Shown here in pieces: positions 11,662-22,638 of a DNA stretch of 64,000 nt; the first letter of the stretch is position 1, and the number at the start of each line of letters is the position of its first letter. This stretch comes from Helicostylum pulchrum (lineage: Eukaryota > Mucoromycota > Mucoromycetes > Mucorales > Mucoraceae). The stretch is from the NCBI GenBank assembly GCA_025677825.1, contig JAIXMO010000008.1, forward strand, positions 682,001 to 746,000, in the 5' to 3' direction. Both the position numbers and the translations under genes were made by a program. A model generated the notes under the pieces. It saw nothing but the letters and a program-made list of their open reading frames with translations. It had not been told where the DNA came from and searched no databases.

Positions 11662-12832
11662 CTATACATATATGAACATATTTAATTTCTGATTTTTTAA
11701 AACCGAAATCTAACATATTTTTACCGTTTTTGATATGCATAAAAATCACCTCTGTATAACGTGAGTACATTTATTAGAAAGCGCATACTATTGTTATATA
11801 ATTTCAAAGAGGTACTTGCCCTATATTAAAAAACAAAAAAGCAGTATTATGCCCTTTTATCATAACACATTAATAGTAATTAAAACAGCACCTTTTTGGT
11901 TTGTTTTTACCCTTTAAAGCCAATTTAATGATTTTTTTTCTTTCTTCCTGGGCAGGATTACTATCGGTATCTTTATCCTGTATACATTTATCTACTATCC
12001 ATCCTCTTCTACAGAATAAGTAGTATAGTAAAAATCAAATATCAAAGATATTTCTATATAATCTTACTCTCGACCATCGAAATCTTTATACATAAAGTGT
12101 GTTATTACTATATATAAGAATGTGATGTATAGATATATATATATATATATTACTAATGGTAGAAATTGCCGCCTCATCGTTGTCTAGCTGCTTTGTAAAT
12201 ATACAATTGGAGTGATCATGTTCATTTCTTTCACTAAGTAGTTCAGGATTGGGAAGCGTCCAAACAAAGGCTTTTACGTTTGATACATTCATCAGAAAAT
12301 ATCTAAAAAGAAAGAAGAAATAAATATGCAATTACTTTTTTTTTTCTAGATAAAAAAGAAATGACAACATTCTGTTAAATTATATTGTCTGACATATCTG
12401 ATTTATTCTGCAATTAGCGCACATATACACTTTCCCGTTTTTAATTTAAATCTATAGATATACGTATCAGAAATACGCTTGCGCTTCAAGTACGAAATAA
12501 ATACAAGTCAAATACAATTTCATGTATTATATCGCAGTAAGGAGGTAAGTAGGGTAATAATAGAGTGTACAGTTATAAAAAACCATGTGATATAAAAAAA
12601 TAAATAAAAAAAAAATTATGCGCTGTCAAGCCAAAGTAGGTACGTGTGATCACAAAAAACCAAATTCTGTACACTTTTTTGCGTGCGCATGATTTAGAAT
12701 AGCTTGTGACATGTATAACGCCGGTTTTGCAAGAACTCCTTCCAGCTTCTTTTTTTGTCGTATAAACTTACCTTCGATAATAAAAAGTAAAACACGAACA
12801 GTAAAGACGGGAACAAGAAGTAAACAGGTCAT
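11662..12832 (-). other. Possible 5' exons of the unidentified coiled-coil gene
   Basis: Three blocks look coding. 12832-12773 reads MTCLLLVPVFTVRVLLFIIE and then a perfect GTAAGT donor, resembling a signal peptide or anchor. About 12318-12167 follows a TTTCTTTTTAG acceptor and reads LMNVSNVKAFVWTLPNPELL onward to a GTAATA donor. About 12005-11905 reads RGWIVDKCIQDKDTDSNPA to a GTAAAA donor. I could not connect all of them in one frame using standard sites. They may be separate, alternatively spliced, or the remains of a decaying gene. Confidence 0.3.
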
Positions 12833-13382
12833 TCTAACTATACTTTAACATGAATACACAAACATCTATTGTGGTTACAAATATATTTTAATTGATATTT
12901 GTAAGGTGATACTGGTAATATAAACCTATTCCTGCCTACCAAGTTATTTGCAAAAAAAAGATAGCTAACCTTTTTCTTTGTGTGGTGACACTGGGTAGAA
13001 AATATCTACCAGCTGATCCAGTTGAATTTGACCAAAAAGTCGAGATCAAGCAACTGATTATTTACTTTCTCTTTTTAAAACCCAGTTGATCTTCTCTTTG
13101 AGCGAATTGGTTATTCCAAGAAATGTATTCAAAACTGAAACTAAGCGAAAAAACTCTTTTTTTTTTTTTTTTTTTTTTTGCGTGTGCTTTTTTTTTTTCT
13201 TTGTGTGTGTATCTGTCTGCGTGTGTGTGACTTATAAACTTGGGGTTTTTCTTTAAAAAAATTTTTTTTTTTGCCCAATTCGGGATTCCCGCGTTAAATA
13301 TAAAATCAGAGGGAAAAAAAAAATAGTATTTTAAAAATATTCACCTTCTTGTTTAGATTTAAATTTTTTTTGTTGTAAAAAA
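12833..13382. promoter_or_regulatory. Non-coding region upstream of NAP1
   Basis: No gene is seen. The stretch ends in long T tracts (about 13158-13200), a TG-rich segment (about 13201-13230) and an A-rich leader immediately before the NAP1 ATG at 13383. This is the usual look of a promoter and 5' leader in this window. Confidence 0.45.
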
Positions 13383-15005
13383 ATGGATCAACAGTCAGGT
13401 AAAATAATAATGAGAACAAAGAAAAGAAAGAGAATGTTAAAGTATAAAGTGTTTAGCTTCTGGTGTCGACATCAAGAATAAGAGTGGTAATCTTACTGCC
13501 CCTACACCTCAGAATACACCCATCAACCCTGCTCCCATCACTTCTACCTACCGTCCTTCTATTCCCGCCATTTCTGAAGATATGGAATCCAGCAGCAGTA
13601 AAGGTTTGTAATATCTCTTTTTTATATATATTTCTATACATCAATTAATATATGGGGTGTATAAATATACATTCTAGACCCTTTTCCCCCCAAAAATAAT
13701 AATAATAATAATAAACTAAAAAAAAAAAAAATTACACGATTAGGCGCAGCTGATAATACATCTAGCCTTGCTGGAGCATTCACTAGTAACCCCGCACTCT
13801 TAAGTATGCTTCAAGGTAAATTGGGTACTCTTGTTGGTCGTCCTTCAGGATACATTGATTCATTACCTACTACTGTTAAACGTCGTCTTAATGGACTCAA
13901 GTATCTCCAATCTAAACATGCTGACCTTGAAAACAAGTTTCAAGAAGAAGTATTGGCTTTGGAAAAGAAGTATCTTTTACTTTATCAACCCTTGTATGAT
14001 CAACGTGCCAAAATCATTACTGGTACCTATGAACCTACTGAAGAAGAAGTTGCTGCAGGCGAAAAGGTAGATGACGAGGAAGAAGAAGACGATGACGATG
14101 AGGAAGATAAGGACGAAGAAGAAAAAGAAGATAAAAAAGAAGATACAAAAGAAGACAAAGAAATTAAGGGTATTCCCGAATTTTGGTTAACTCTTTTAAA
14201 GAACCATCCTCAAATTACTGAAACAATCACTGATGAAGATGAAGATGCTTTGAAACATTTAATTGATGTTCGTATGTCTTATATGGATCAACCTGGTTTC
14301 AAGCTCGAATTTGAGTTCTCTGAAAACGATTACTTTACTAACAAGGTCCTCTCAAAGACATATTTCTATCAAGATCATGCCTATGGTGGTGATTTCGTTT
14401 ATGATCATGCTGAAGGCTGTAGTATCGATTGGAAAGACGGTAAAGATTTAACTGTCACCGTAGAGACAAAGAAGCAACGTCATAAGGGTACAAATAAGAC
14501 TCGTGTTGTCAAACGTACTATTCCTTCAAATTCCTTCTTTTATTTCTTCAGCCCTCCTGCTATTCCTGATGCTGAAGAGGAAATTGATGAGGAAGAAGCT
14601 GAAGGTTTAGATGCTAAACTTGAAGCTGATTATGAAATGGGTGAGGAATTCAAAGATAAAATCATTCCTCATGCTGTTGACTACTTTACCGGTAAAGCTC
14701 TCCAATTTGAAGATTATGATGATGAGGAAGATTTTGACGTAAGTATATACTTGTATTAATTGCTTTTTTTCTTTTTGTATTAATTGATTTTAATAGAACG
14801 AATATTATGATGATGAGGATGAGGATGAGGACGACGATGATGAGGACGATGATGACGAGGACGATGATGATGATGATGACTCTACTGTAAGTTGCTATTT
14901 TACATCTGTAATAACCACCAACCACCAACCACTAACCACTAACCACTAACCATATTTTATTAGCCTGCCAAGAGTGAAAATGCTCCAGAGTGCAAACAAT
15001 CCTAA
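13383..15005 (+). CDS. NAP1: Nucleosome assembly protein 1 (histone chaperone)
   Basis: NAP1 binds H2A-H2B dimers, shuttles them into the nucleus and assists nucleosome assembly. Five exons are in phase: 13383-13398, 13457-13603, 13744-14738, 14797-14886 and 14964-15005, giving 429 residues. The NAP fold is evident from LPTTVKRRLNGLKYLQ, GIPEFWLTLLKNHPQI, the central KLEFEFSENDYFTNKVLSK and SFFYFFSPP. An acidic loop follows GEKVDD near residue 100. The fourth exon is almost purely Asp/Glu and forms the acidic tail. The last exon ends in ECKQS, a CaaX-type ending comparable to the farnesylated ending of animal NAP1 proteins. The tiny 16-base first exon gives MDQQS, and the next 50 residues are a low-complexity Pro/Thr/Asn leader. 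Confidence 0.95.
13689..13713. repeat. AAT-rich microsatellite in NAP1 intron 2
   Basis: A short (AAT)n tract followed by poly-A lies inside the second intron of NAP1. A second intronic repeat of the form (AACCACT/C)n occurs at about 14918-14952 in intron 4. Neither shows other features. Confidence 0.6.
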
Positions 15006-15050
15006 TTATCAAAATAAAACTTATACACATACAAACCCCAATCATATGCG

Positions 15051-15083
<33 letters not shown>

Positions 15084-15784
15084 ATTTAACACCATAACGC
15101 ACCCCTTTTTTCCCTCTCTCTCTCTCCCAGATAAATAAAATTAAATACAAACGGAACGCTCAATTACAAAATTGCTTATGTAATATAATGCAATCATTTG
15201 TTAGTCGCGTTAACCAAACACGACCATAATAGTGTTTGTACGCAACCTCGCACAAACGTACTCCTTAACTATTAGTCGCAAGACCCTTGGGGATTATATT
15301 TTTTACTACCGTACACCTCTATTTTCGGTAACATCTGTTTGTGTTCGTATTTTCAAGCGGATGTTAACCTTTGGTTATCTTTTCCATCACGCTACAAAGT
15401 TACGTGCATGTTTTTAGATTTGGTACAAACAAGATATTTAAATAGAGGCTCTTAGAACAAGATATCATGAAAATTTACTCATTGAGGCTGTTTCCACAGT
15501 GCCCAGTGGGTACTGACTCTGATTGATCGGTATGATATCTGGATGCTAATACCAACTTTTGTTTTCGTTCTGTGGTCTTTTGACGCTACACTGCTTGGCT
15601 TAAGCAACTGTTAAAGAAGAAAATATTTTGAAACTGAGAAACCCGTTTCAAAAAAGTTTTTTATGCTGACGTCAATTTCGGGGCGAACGTTGCGGGTTAA
15701 AAAAATCAAATATCGAAAGCTTTCTTATTGGAACTTATATTCCCCTTTCTCTTTTTCTTATACACATATTTTTTTTTTATCAAG
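15006..15784. other. Intergenic region between NAP1 and VMA3, with CT microsatellite
   Basis: A (CT)n run lies at about 15052-15082, with another short one near 15115-15127, both in the NAP1 3' flank. No open frame with family resemblance was found. The last 60 bases before 15785 are pyrimidine-rich, as expected for the VMA3 leader. Confidence 0.5.
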
Positions 15785-16732
15785 ATGTCTGAATCTGAGA
15801 TTTACTGTCCAAATTACGCTCCCTTTTTCGGGTTCGCAGGTGTCTTTTGTGCCGTAAAGTATTTGAATAGAAATGTCACGCTTTTTAATGATGAAACTAA
15901 CATAATCTTGTTCTCCCCCCCCCCTTTTTTTTTCTAGATGGCTTTCAGTAGTAAGTAACCTGACACATTTTTTTTTCTTTTCAAAAAGTTACCGAGAACA
16001 ATAAGACTTATTCGCGCTTTATTTTTTATTTTAGCCATTGGAGCTGCTTACGGTACCTCCAAAGCTGGTATCGGAATTGCTGGTATCGGTTCCTTTAAAC
16101 CCGAGTTGGTTATGAAGGTACGCCAAGCGGAACAATAACAACATAACACACTTTTTTTTTTAATGTATACTTACACCTATATGTATATACGTAGTCTTTG
16201 ATTCCAGTTGTCATGAGTGGTATTATTGCAGTATACGGTTTAGTTGTTGCTGTTCTTTTAGCTGGTCAACGTAAGTTTTATCCTCTTTTTTCTTCTTATT
16301 GTTTACTTATTTGTTTTTATATGTATACAGTATCACCAACAGGTGGTTATTCCTTATTCTCGTAAGTATTAAAAAAAAAAAAAATGAAAAAGGTGAATCG
16401 AAAAAAAAAAACACGATTTGATAACTCTATAAAAAATGTGTAGTGGCTTTATTGCTTTGGCAGCCGGTTTATCTGTTGGTATGGGTGGTTTAGCAGCCGG
16501 TTATGCTATTGGTATTGTTGGTGACTATGTAAGTATTTTTGTTTTACTATTTTTATTACTGTTATATTCATATATATGTATATTCTTCTAGTGTGTTCGT
16601 GGATATGTTAGAGAAAGTCGTTTGTTTGTCACAATGGTTTTGATTTTGATTTTTGCTGAAGTTCTTGGTCTTTACGGTTTAATTGTTGCACTTATTTTAA
16701 ACGCAAAGGCCGATAACGGTGTCTGCATTTAA
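15785..16732 (+). CDS. VMA3: V-type H+-ATPase proteolipid subunit c
   Basis: This is the ring-forming proteolipid of the vacuolar ATPase Vo sector, which carries protons through the membrane. Seven exons join in phase: 15785-15853, 15938-15950 (13 bases), 16035-16117, 16195-16270, 16331-16361, 16444-16528 and 16592-16732, giving 165 residues, the normal length. Four transmembrane helices are visible. Signature stretches are [44 protein letters not shown] and, in helix [22 protein letters not shown], whose Glu is the essential proton-binding carboxylate. The dense introns with a 13-base micro-exon make this gene easy to mis-annotate. It converges with the ARMC8 gene, leaving 166 bases between stop codons. 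Confidence 0.97.
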
Positions 16733-16898
16733 AAAAAAAAAATAGTGTATACGCGACTTTTGCAAAAATTATAATAAAAAGAAAATATACTTTTTTGATA
16801 CCATTCTCATGTATTGCCAGGAGGTTAAATCGAAACGCTCAAAACAAAAACAAAAAAGTATTTATTGCACAAGTAAACGTATATAGTTTATATTTTGT

Positions 16899-19672
16899 TT
16901 ATATTTCGGCGTCAGGAACTTCGTGGATGACACTACACAGTTGCTCTAATGCGGTTTTTGCTCTATGTCCAACGTCCTTATTTGAGTCGTCCACTAATCT
17001 CTCCAACTCTTTTTTAACACCCAACTCTTGTAAACGATTACAACGTATGATAAGATCTACCGTAAGAAAAAAAGAGTTATTACATTAGTTTTTTTTAGTA
17101 AAGCAATTTTTTGTTTTACCGTCTTGAGGTTCATCAGGGTTAGGCCAAGTCCAATTAATCATTGCCCAAGCAGCTACTACTCTAACATCTGGATTCTCAT
17201 GCGACTATCATTTATTTTTTATAGTTTAATTTTGACATTCAGTTACGCCTAGAAAAATATTTCCACTTACCAAATGATGAATAACACTATTGACAATATT
17301 AGCTCTACTCATAAGTGCCATTTTTGGAGCTTCCGTATTACTGGATAAATTGACTACAATATAAAGCGCAGGTACCAACGTCTACATATACATGTATAAA
17401 TCAGAAAAAAAAATCACCCCTCTCTATCCCTCTCTCAATTTTAGATGAACAATAAACTTACAACCGAAAAAGGATCTTCTTCTACACCCATTGTTGAAGT
17501 AACTTGTAATTTACTTTCTAAAACATCTAACAGGTCATCTTTACCAATTCCTTCAATAACCCAATCAATATCTTCTTGTTTTCCAAACACCAAATTACGG
17601 ACAATTTCAAGCGCTTGTTCTTGAATGGTAGGATTTGGTTCATGTAATAAATCTATCAAGGCGTCATAGGTAAGCACATCCATTACCGCTTTCTTTGCCT
17701 GTAAGTCAGCTTTGAATAATAAATTGTTTAATGCCCAGACACCGTTTAATTGTAAGCTAGCGTCTTTAGAACGTGAGTATTCTACAAATCGTTTAATCGC
17801 CCCTGCTTCAATCACAGTCTTTTTCATAGGCGAAAACTCCAAGACAAGGTTACATAACGCACCGCATGCTGCTGCTTGCACAACAATAGATTCATCGTAT
17901 AGGAGTTTAATCAATGGTGACGCAACCCCAACATCCACTAAACTGGTTCTTAAATGACTGACACTACGCGATAGCGATTTAGCGCATTGACAAGCTGCTA
18001 ATCGAACATTGGGCTGTTTACTGTTTAAACCCGAGATGACGTGTGGCAAAACCTTGGCTTCAATTGCTTGTGTACGGCATTCTTCTTTTAATAATGTAGC
18101 GGCAGCAATAGCAATTAAAGAATTCTATAGTTTTTTGATATATTAATCTCATATAAATTCAAACTAGATTATTATTACAAAAGCACACACAAACCTCCTT
18201 AATTTTTTCTCTTCTTTTAGCTACACTACCAATACCAGGTACTCCCAACTGAGGCACTTCTTCCTCTTCTGCTTCTCGAGATGATACACTAGCTAAAAGT
18301 TCTGCCAGGCGTGAAATGGCGTCGGCATCAAATGCTGCTTTTTGCATCTCTTCACTGTCCTTTATCAAATCTGCTAAAACTAGTGGCGCTCTTTCTTGTA
18401 CATCGTCCGTAGGATCTTGTAATAGTTTAACAAGAGCAGGTAATACAATAAGAATAATTTCGTTAAATGGTTCAACAAACACACCAGTACGATAAAGATT
18501 GGTCAAACTAGATGTACAAAAACCGTTACTTTTTTTTTCTGTATGTATATTCGTATACACTTACCAAGTGGCAGCTATTAATCTCATATTAGGACACTTG
18601 TCTTTGACGAATTCCAGCATCGTATTAGTAGTTAGTTGATCTGAACTCAAAGCTAAAAAAAAAAAAATTAAAATTTAGCCAAAGAATAAAAAGATAGAAT
18701 ACTTACATTTTGATCTGATAATGGTTTCACCCAGTTCTTTGTTTTCACGACACAAGGTAGCAATAGCATCCAAAGAGGCTTCCTGAGCTTTAATACAACC
18801 CGAGTGTAATAAATTGACTAGTGGTTGCATTGCACCTGCTTCTTCTAATTGTACTTGTTGCGTTTGTGTATCACAACATTTGGCAATAATAGCTGCAGTG
18901 AATTCAGCAATCATAACAAACGATAACCCTTCACTAGAGACATTACCCTGTGGTTCACGTGAAAGAAAACTAGACGTAACGTCCAGTAATAAAACCAAGT
19001 CCTGAATATGTTTTTTCTACATTCACACATATAAAAAGTGTTACAACAACAAAACAAACACACACACACACACACAAACTACTACTTACAGTAAACGTAT
19101 CGTATTTTATAGAACGAGAGGAAGCAAAAATGGCTTTCAAAGCTCTGGTAGCTGCTTCTAATAACTTTCGTCGTTCTTTAATTGCTTCCATAACAGGCTT
19201 GTCGCGAGGTAATGCTAGGGTATTTAATAATGGAACAATGGCACCCGATGCTACAACAGCAGACACATTTTCATCTTTACCTTTTTAAAAAACAAAAAAT
19301 GCATAATTCCATTTAGTCCCGACAAAAAAAGTTTTTTTTTTTTTTTTTTTTCTTATTACCATAAGCAATGCTACCAAGAATAGTAGCTGCTTGAATCTTA
19401 AGATTATAAGCACCATCGTCTGGCAAGCACAAGTACTCTACAAGTCTACAAGTACCAAAAAAAAAAAAAAAAAAGGGTTAAGTTATTTTTTTACTTTTTT
19501 GGGAAAAAAAGAAAAACTCTCACCTTTGAACCACACCTAGTTTAATATATAATTCTTTTTTAGTCTTGTTTCCAATCACAGAGTTTTTTATAAAACGAAG
19601 TGCTTTTAGTTTTTTTGCGTCATCTATGGAACCAAGCTCTTTAATGGATTCTTCATATTTGGAAGTAGTCAT
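16899..19672 (-). CDS. Armadillo-repeat subunit of the GID/CTLH ubiquitin ligase (ARMC8/Gid5 type)
   Basis: ARMC8 (Gid5/Vid28 in yeast) is the armadillo scaffold linking substrate receptors to the GID/CTLH E3 complex, which degrades gluconeogenic enzymes in yeast. The start is ATG at 19672 (MTTSKYEESIKELGSIDD); the protein ends ...ALEQLCSVIHEVPDAEI at 16899. About ten exons are separated by 50-150 base introns. The bulk is armadillo repeats, for example LVEYLCLPDDGAYNLKIQAA near the N-terminus, VPLLNTLALPRDKPVMEA, AAACGALCNLVLEFSPMKK and LNGVWALNNLLFKADLQAKK. The last two sit in the most conserved block, about 17461-18123. Assignment rests on overall resemblance to ARMC8 rather than on a unique motif; another armadillo protein is possible but less likely. 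It is divergent from the MFS gene at 20103. Confidence 0.82.
19054..19077. repeat. (CA)n microsatellite in ARMC8 intron
   Basis: A CA dinucleotide run of about 22 bases lies in an intron of the armadillo gene. Similar AC runs occur at about 27055-27077, in the leader of the vacuolar transporter gene, and at 43888-43910, in the first intron of the CFEM-like gene. Confidence 0.7.
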
Positions 19673-20102
19673 TTTAAGATTTTTTTTTAAAAAAAAAGAA
19701 CCGAGTGCTGTTTTGCATTGTTTTTTTATTTTATTCCCAAAATTAAAAACACTCGGAGTACAGAAGTCACATCATTTAAAAAAAAAATGTTTGTGTGTTA
19801 GATGGTTGTTTTGACAATATATAACACTTTTTTTGTTTGTTCCATTTGTTGCTAGGCAAATCAAAGGATCAGCAAAAATAAAAGAATAGCAGTTCAATTG
19901 GTTTTTTAAGCATCTTTTTTTAAATGTGTCATTTTGAACTTGAAGGGCTTCACACCCGTTTTACAATTGTTTTCAGTTACCGTCCAAACCAACCAAATCA
20001 ACCAAACCAACCAAACCAACCAAACCAACCAAAACTAAAAAAATAAAACTTTTTTTTTTTATTTTTTTTGTTTCTTTTTCCTTCTTTTAATTTTTATAAG
20101 TA
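19673..20102. promoter_or_regulatory. Divergent promoter between ARMC8 and the MFS transporter, with 9-base repeat
   Basis: The 430 bases between two divergent start codons must hold both promoters. At 19984-20036 lies a tandem array of the 9-base unit ACCAACCAA (about five copies, slightly varied), followed by A- and T-rich leader sequence for the 20103 gene. CCAA cores recall CCAAT-type boxes, but no perfect CCAAT array is seen, so binding is speculative. Confidence 0.45.
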
Positions 20103-21600
20103 ATGTCGAGTAGTGAAAAAGATAATATTGCAATATCAGCAGAAAACCTTTCGGAAATAGAAAAATCATCAACAGAAAATGATCAGTACATTACTCCACC
20201 GGACGGAGGAAGAGGTTGGCTCGTTGTAACTGCTTCTTTTATGGTAAACAAACAAACAAACAAAAAAGTCTAAAGAAAAAAACCTAAATCTGACATTTAA
20301 AATAAACAGGGTATGTTTGCAATGTATGTAGACAAGTTTTTTTTATTTTTACTTCTAGATAAACTAACATCCAACACCCATAATACAGTTTCGGTTACAA
20401 TTATAGTTGGGGAGTCTTTTTAAATTACTATAAAACCAATGTTTACATTGGAGAAATGGCCACACTATCATGGATTGGTTCAATTTGTGTTGCGCTGTTT
20501 TTTATTACAGGTCCCATTAACCAATTAGTCATCGAAAAAATGGGGTACAAGTATATGTTGGCTACAGGCACTGTACTATGCTCCGCCGCATTAATTTTAG
20601 CTAGTTTTGCTACGCAAGTATGGCATGTATTTTTAACTCAAGGTGTCATGTTTGGTTTAGGTGCTTCGTTCGTTAGTTTACCTTGTATTGGTGCTCCTCA
20701 ACAATGGTTTTCGGAAAGAAGAGGTTTAGCTGTTGGTATTTCGTTTGCCGGTTCCGGTGTCGGAGGTCTTGTTATTTCAAATATTAGTATGGCTGCCATC
20801 AACACTTTAGGCTATCGTTGGGCCCTTCGTATTGATGGTATCATTGTCTTTGTTTTGCTTTGTTTTGCTACTTGCTTTGTACGACCTTTTGGGGATGTTA
20901 AAAAGACTGGTGGTGGAAGAAAAATTATTAATTGGTACTTGTTTAAGAATCCTATGTTTACAGTTTTATTCTTTCATGGTTTAGTTACCACCTTTGGGTA
21001 CATGGTAAAAAATATATATAATATATTTTTTTTTATACTTGTATATATTATTGACGTATCAAATATCTTTTTTTTTAGACCCCTTACTTTTTATTGCCAT
21101 CTCATGCAAATGCACTCAATTTAGATCCTTGGGTTGGTGCCAACCTTTCTGCAATTTTGTCAGCTGTCAATGCAGTCGCTCGTGTATGTACGGGTTATAT
21201 GGGAGATAAATTTGGTCGATTCAACAGTTTGTTCTTTTGTACTTTTATGTGTGGTTTAACATGTCTTGTTATTTGGACCAACGTACATAACGAAGCTACA
21301 CTTTGGGTATTTGCTGTCTTATATGGTTTCTTTGGCGGAGGTTATGTTGCTTTATTTCCTACCGTTCAACCACAAGTCGTTGGCTTAGAACATATTTCAC
21401 CCGCTGTTGGTTTATTATATACTACCAATATCTTTGGTTACTTGTTTGGTACCCCTATCGCTACCGAACTAATTAACAAGACTACACCTCCTAATTATGT
21501 CAATGCTGCTATTTGGGCTGGGTGTACCATCGTCGCAGGCTCTTTTTTCGCCGGCTGGCTCCGGATTTTGAAGGGCGGGTGGAAATGGGTTAAAGTGTAG
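20103..21600 (+). CDS. MFS monocarboxylate-type transporter
   Basis: This is a plasma-membrane or organellar transporter of the MCT/MCH branch of the major facilitator superfamily; the substrate cannot be read from sequence. Four exons are in phase: 20103-20243, 20310-20323 (14 bases), 20389-21004 and 21079-21600, giving 430 residues. The family hallmark precedes helix 1: TPPDGGRGWLVVTASFM. Helix 1 continues FGYNYSWGVFLNYY. Further helices include LVIEKMGYKYMLATGTVL, APQQWFSERRGLAVGISFAG and, in the second half, VARVCTGYMGDKFGRFNSLF. The N-terminal 35 residues are hydrophilic and Ser/Glu-rich. Twelve hydrophobic segments are plausible. The 14-base exon covers the start of helix 1. Confidence 0.9.
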
Positions 21601-22638
21601 ATTTTTGTACAGCAGGGCTGGCTTTTTTCAAAAAAAATAAAATGTGTATTGTTCTATCCAAAAAAGTATCAAAAGTCTTTTTACAGAGCCCTTTTTTATC
21701 GTGCCCATTTATCCCATACTTTTCTTTTCTTATGACTGACTAATGACATAACAAGCCAATTTAAGACCTCCTTTTTTTTTATCTGTATATATATCCTACC
21801 TCTGGAAACCGAAATGCATCTCGCAATGTCATAATTGATTTTACAAACAAGAATCAGCTGAAATTGATAGGCGTCACTCTAAATCAGCTGAACAATAAAT
21901 TTAAGTTAATTGTTGAAGACTTACAATCATTAAGCAGTCAAAAGGGTAACACAATCAACGTAATACATTATGCAAAAACGGGTATAAATACTGCTGCAAA
22001 AAAAAGTGTCTGAAAGATATTAAATCGTATAAGTATACCGATAGTAATGAAAGAGGAATGAAAATGATCTACGTACATATGTAAGTTATAATACTTACTA
22101 TGACGTGTAGGCCATACTGATCTAACACTCATGCTACATAGTTTGGATCAAATAGTAAATAAGCCAGTGTTATTCAGTGCAGCCTCACAGCAAAAATTCA
22201 CAGAGATATCAGCCCTAATCAAATTATGCGGTCCTATCGTTGAACTGGTTTTTTTTATCCCAATCAGTACTATATCCAATGGTAAGTTACAAGCCAAGAT
22301 TATATACTTATGTAGGGGAGACTCCACTTCGCCACATTTGACAGTATCCGTTTTTTGAGGGATATAAAAGATTTTATTTTGTAAGGTTTTTGATACAAAT
22401 GCTTAAAATGATGGTATAAAATTGTTTTTAGTATATAAAGGTATAAGTCGTATATGTTAGAACAAGTAACTGTAGTGACTTTCATATTATTGTTGATAAG
22501 GAAAAAATGTAACTTGACATGTCAATAAAAAACCTAAAAAAAAATGTGACACTGTTTTTTTATGGCTGTGCAAAAAATGAACCACGCACTGTATAATGTT
22601 TGTTTTTCTTTTTTCTTTTTTGCTAAAACTGCTAAAGA
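21601..22638. other. Intergenic region
   Basis: About 1 kb without a recognisable gene. A 50-codon stretch starting at 22131 (MLHSLDQIVNKPVLFSAASQ) ends at a good GTAAGT donor, but no compatible downstream exon was found. The last 60 bases before 22639 are T-rich, as expected of a leader. Confidence 0.5.

Noticed and set aside
13158..13200. Long poly-T tracts as transcription terminators
   Set aside because: Poly-T and poly-A runs are everywhere in this genome, including introns and leaders, so they carry no specific terminator meaning.
15052..15127. CT runs as GAGA-type regulatory elements
   Set aside because: They lie in the 3' flank of NAP1, over 650 bases from the next start, and look like simple microsatellites.
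22131..22300. Possible exon MLHSLDQIVNKPVLF... ending at GTAAGT
   Set aside because: The donor is good, but I found no in-phase downstream exon or upstream promoter signature; kept only as a note in the intergenic entry.
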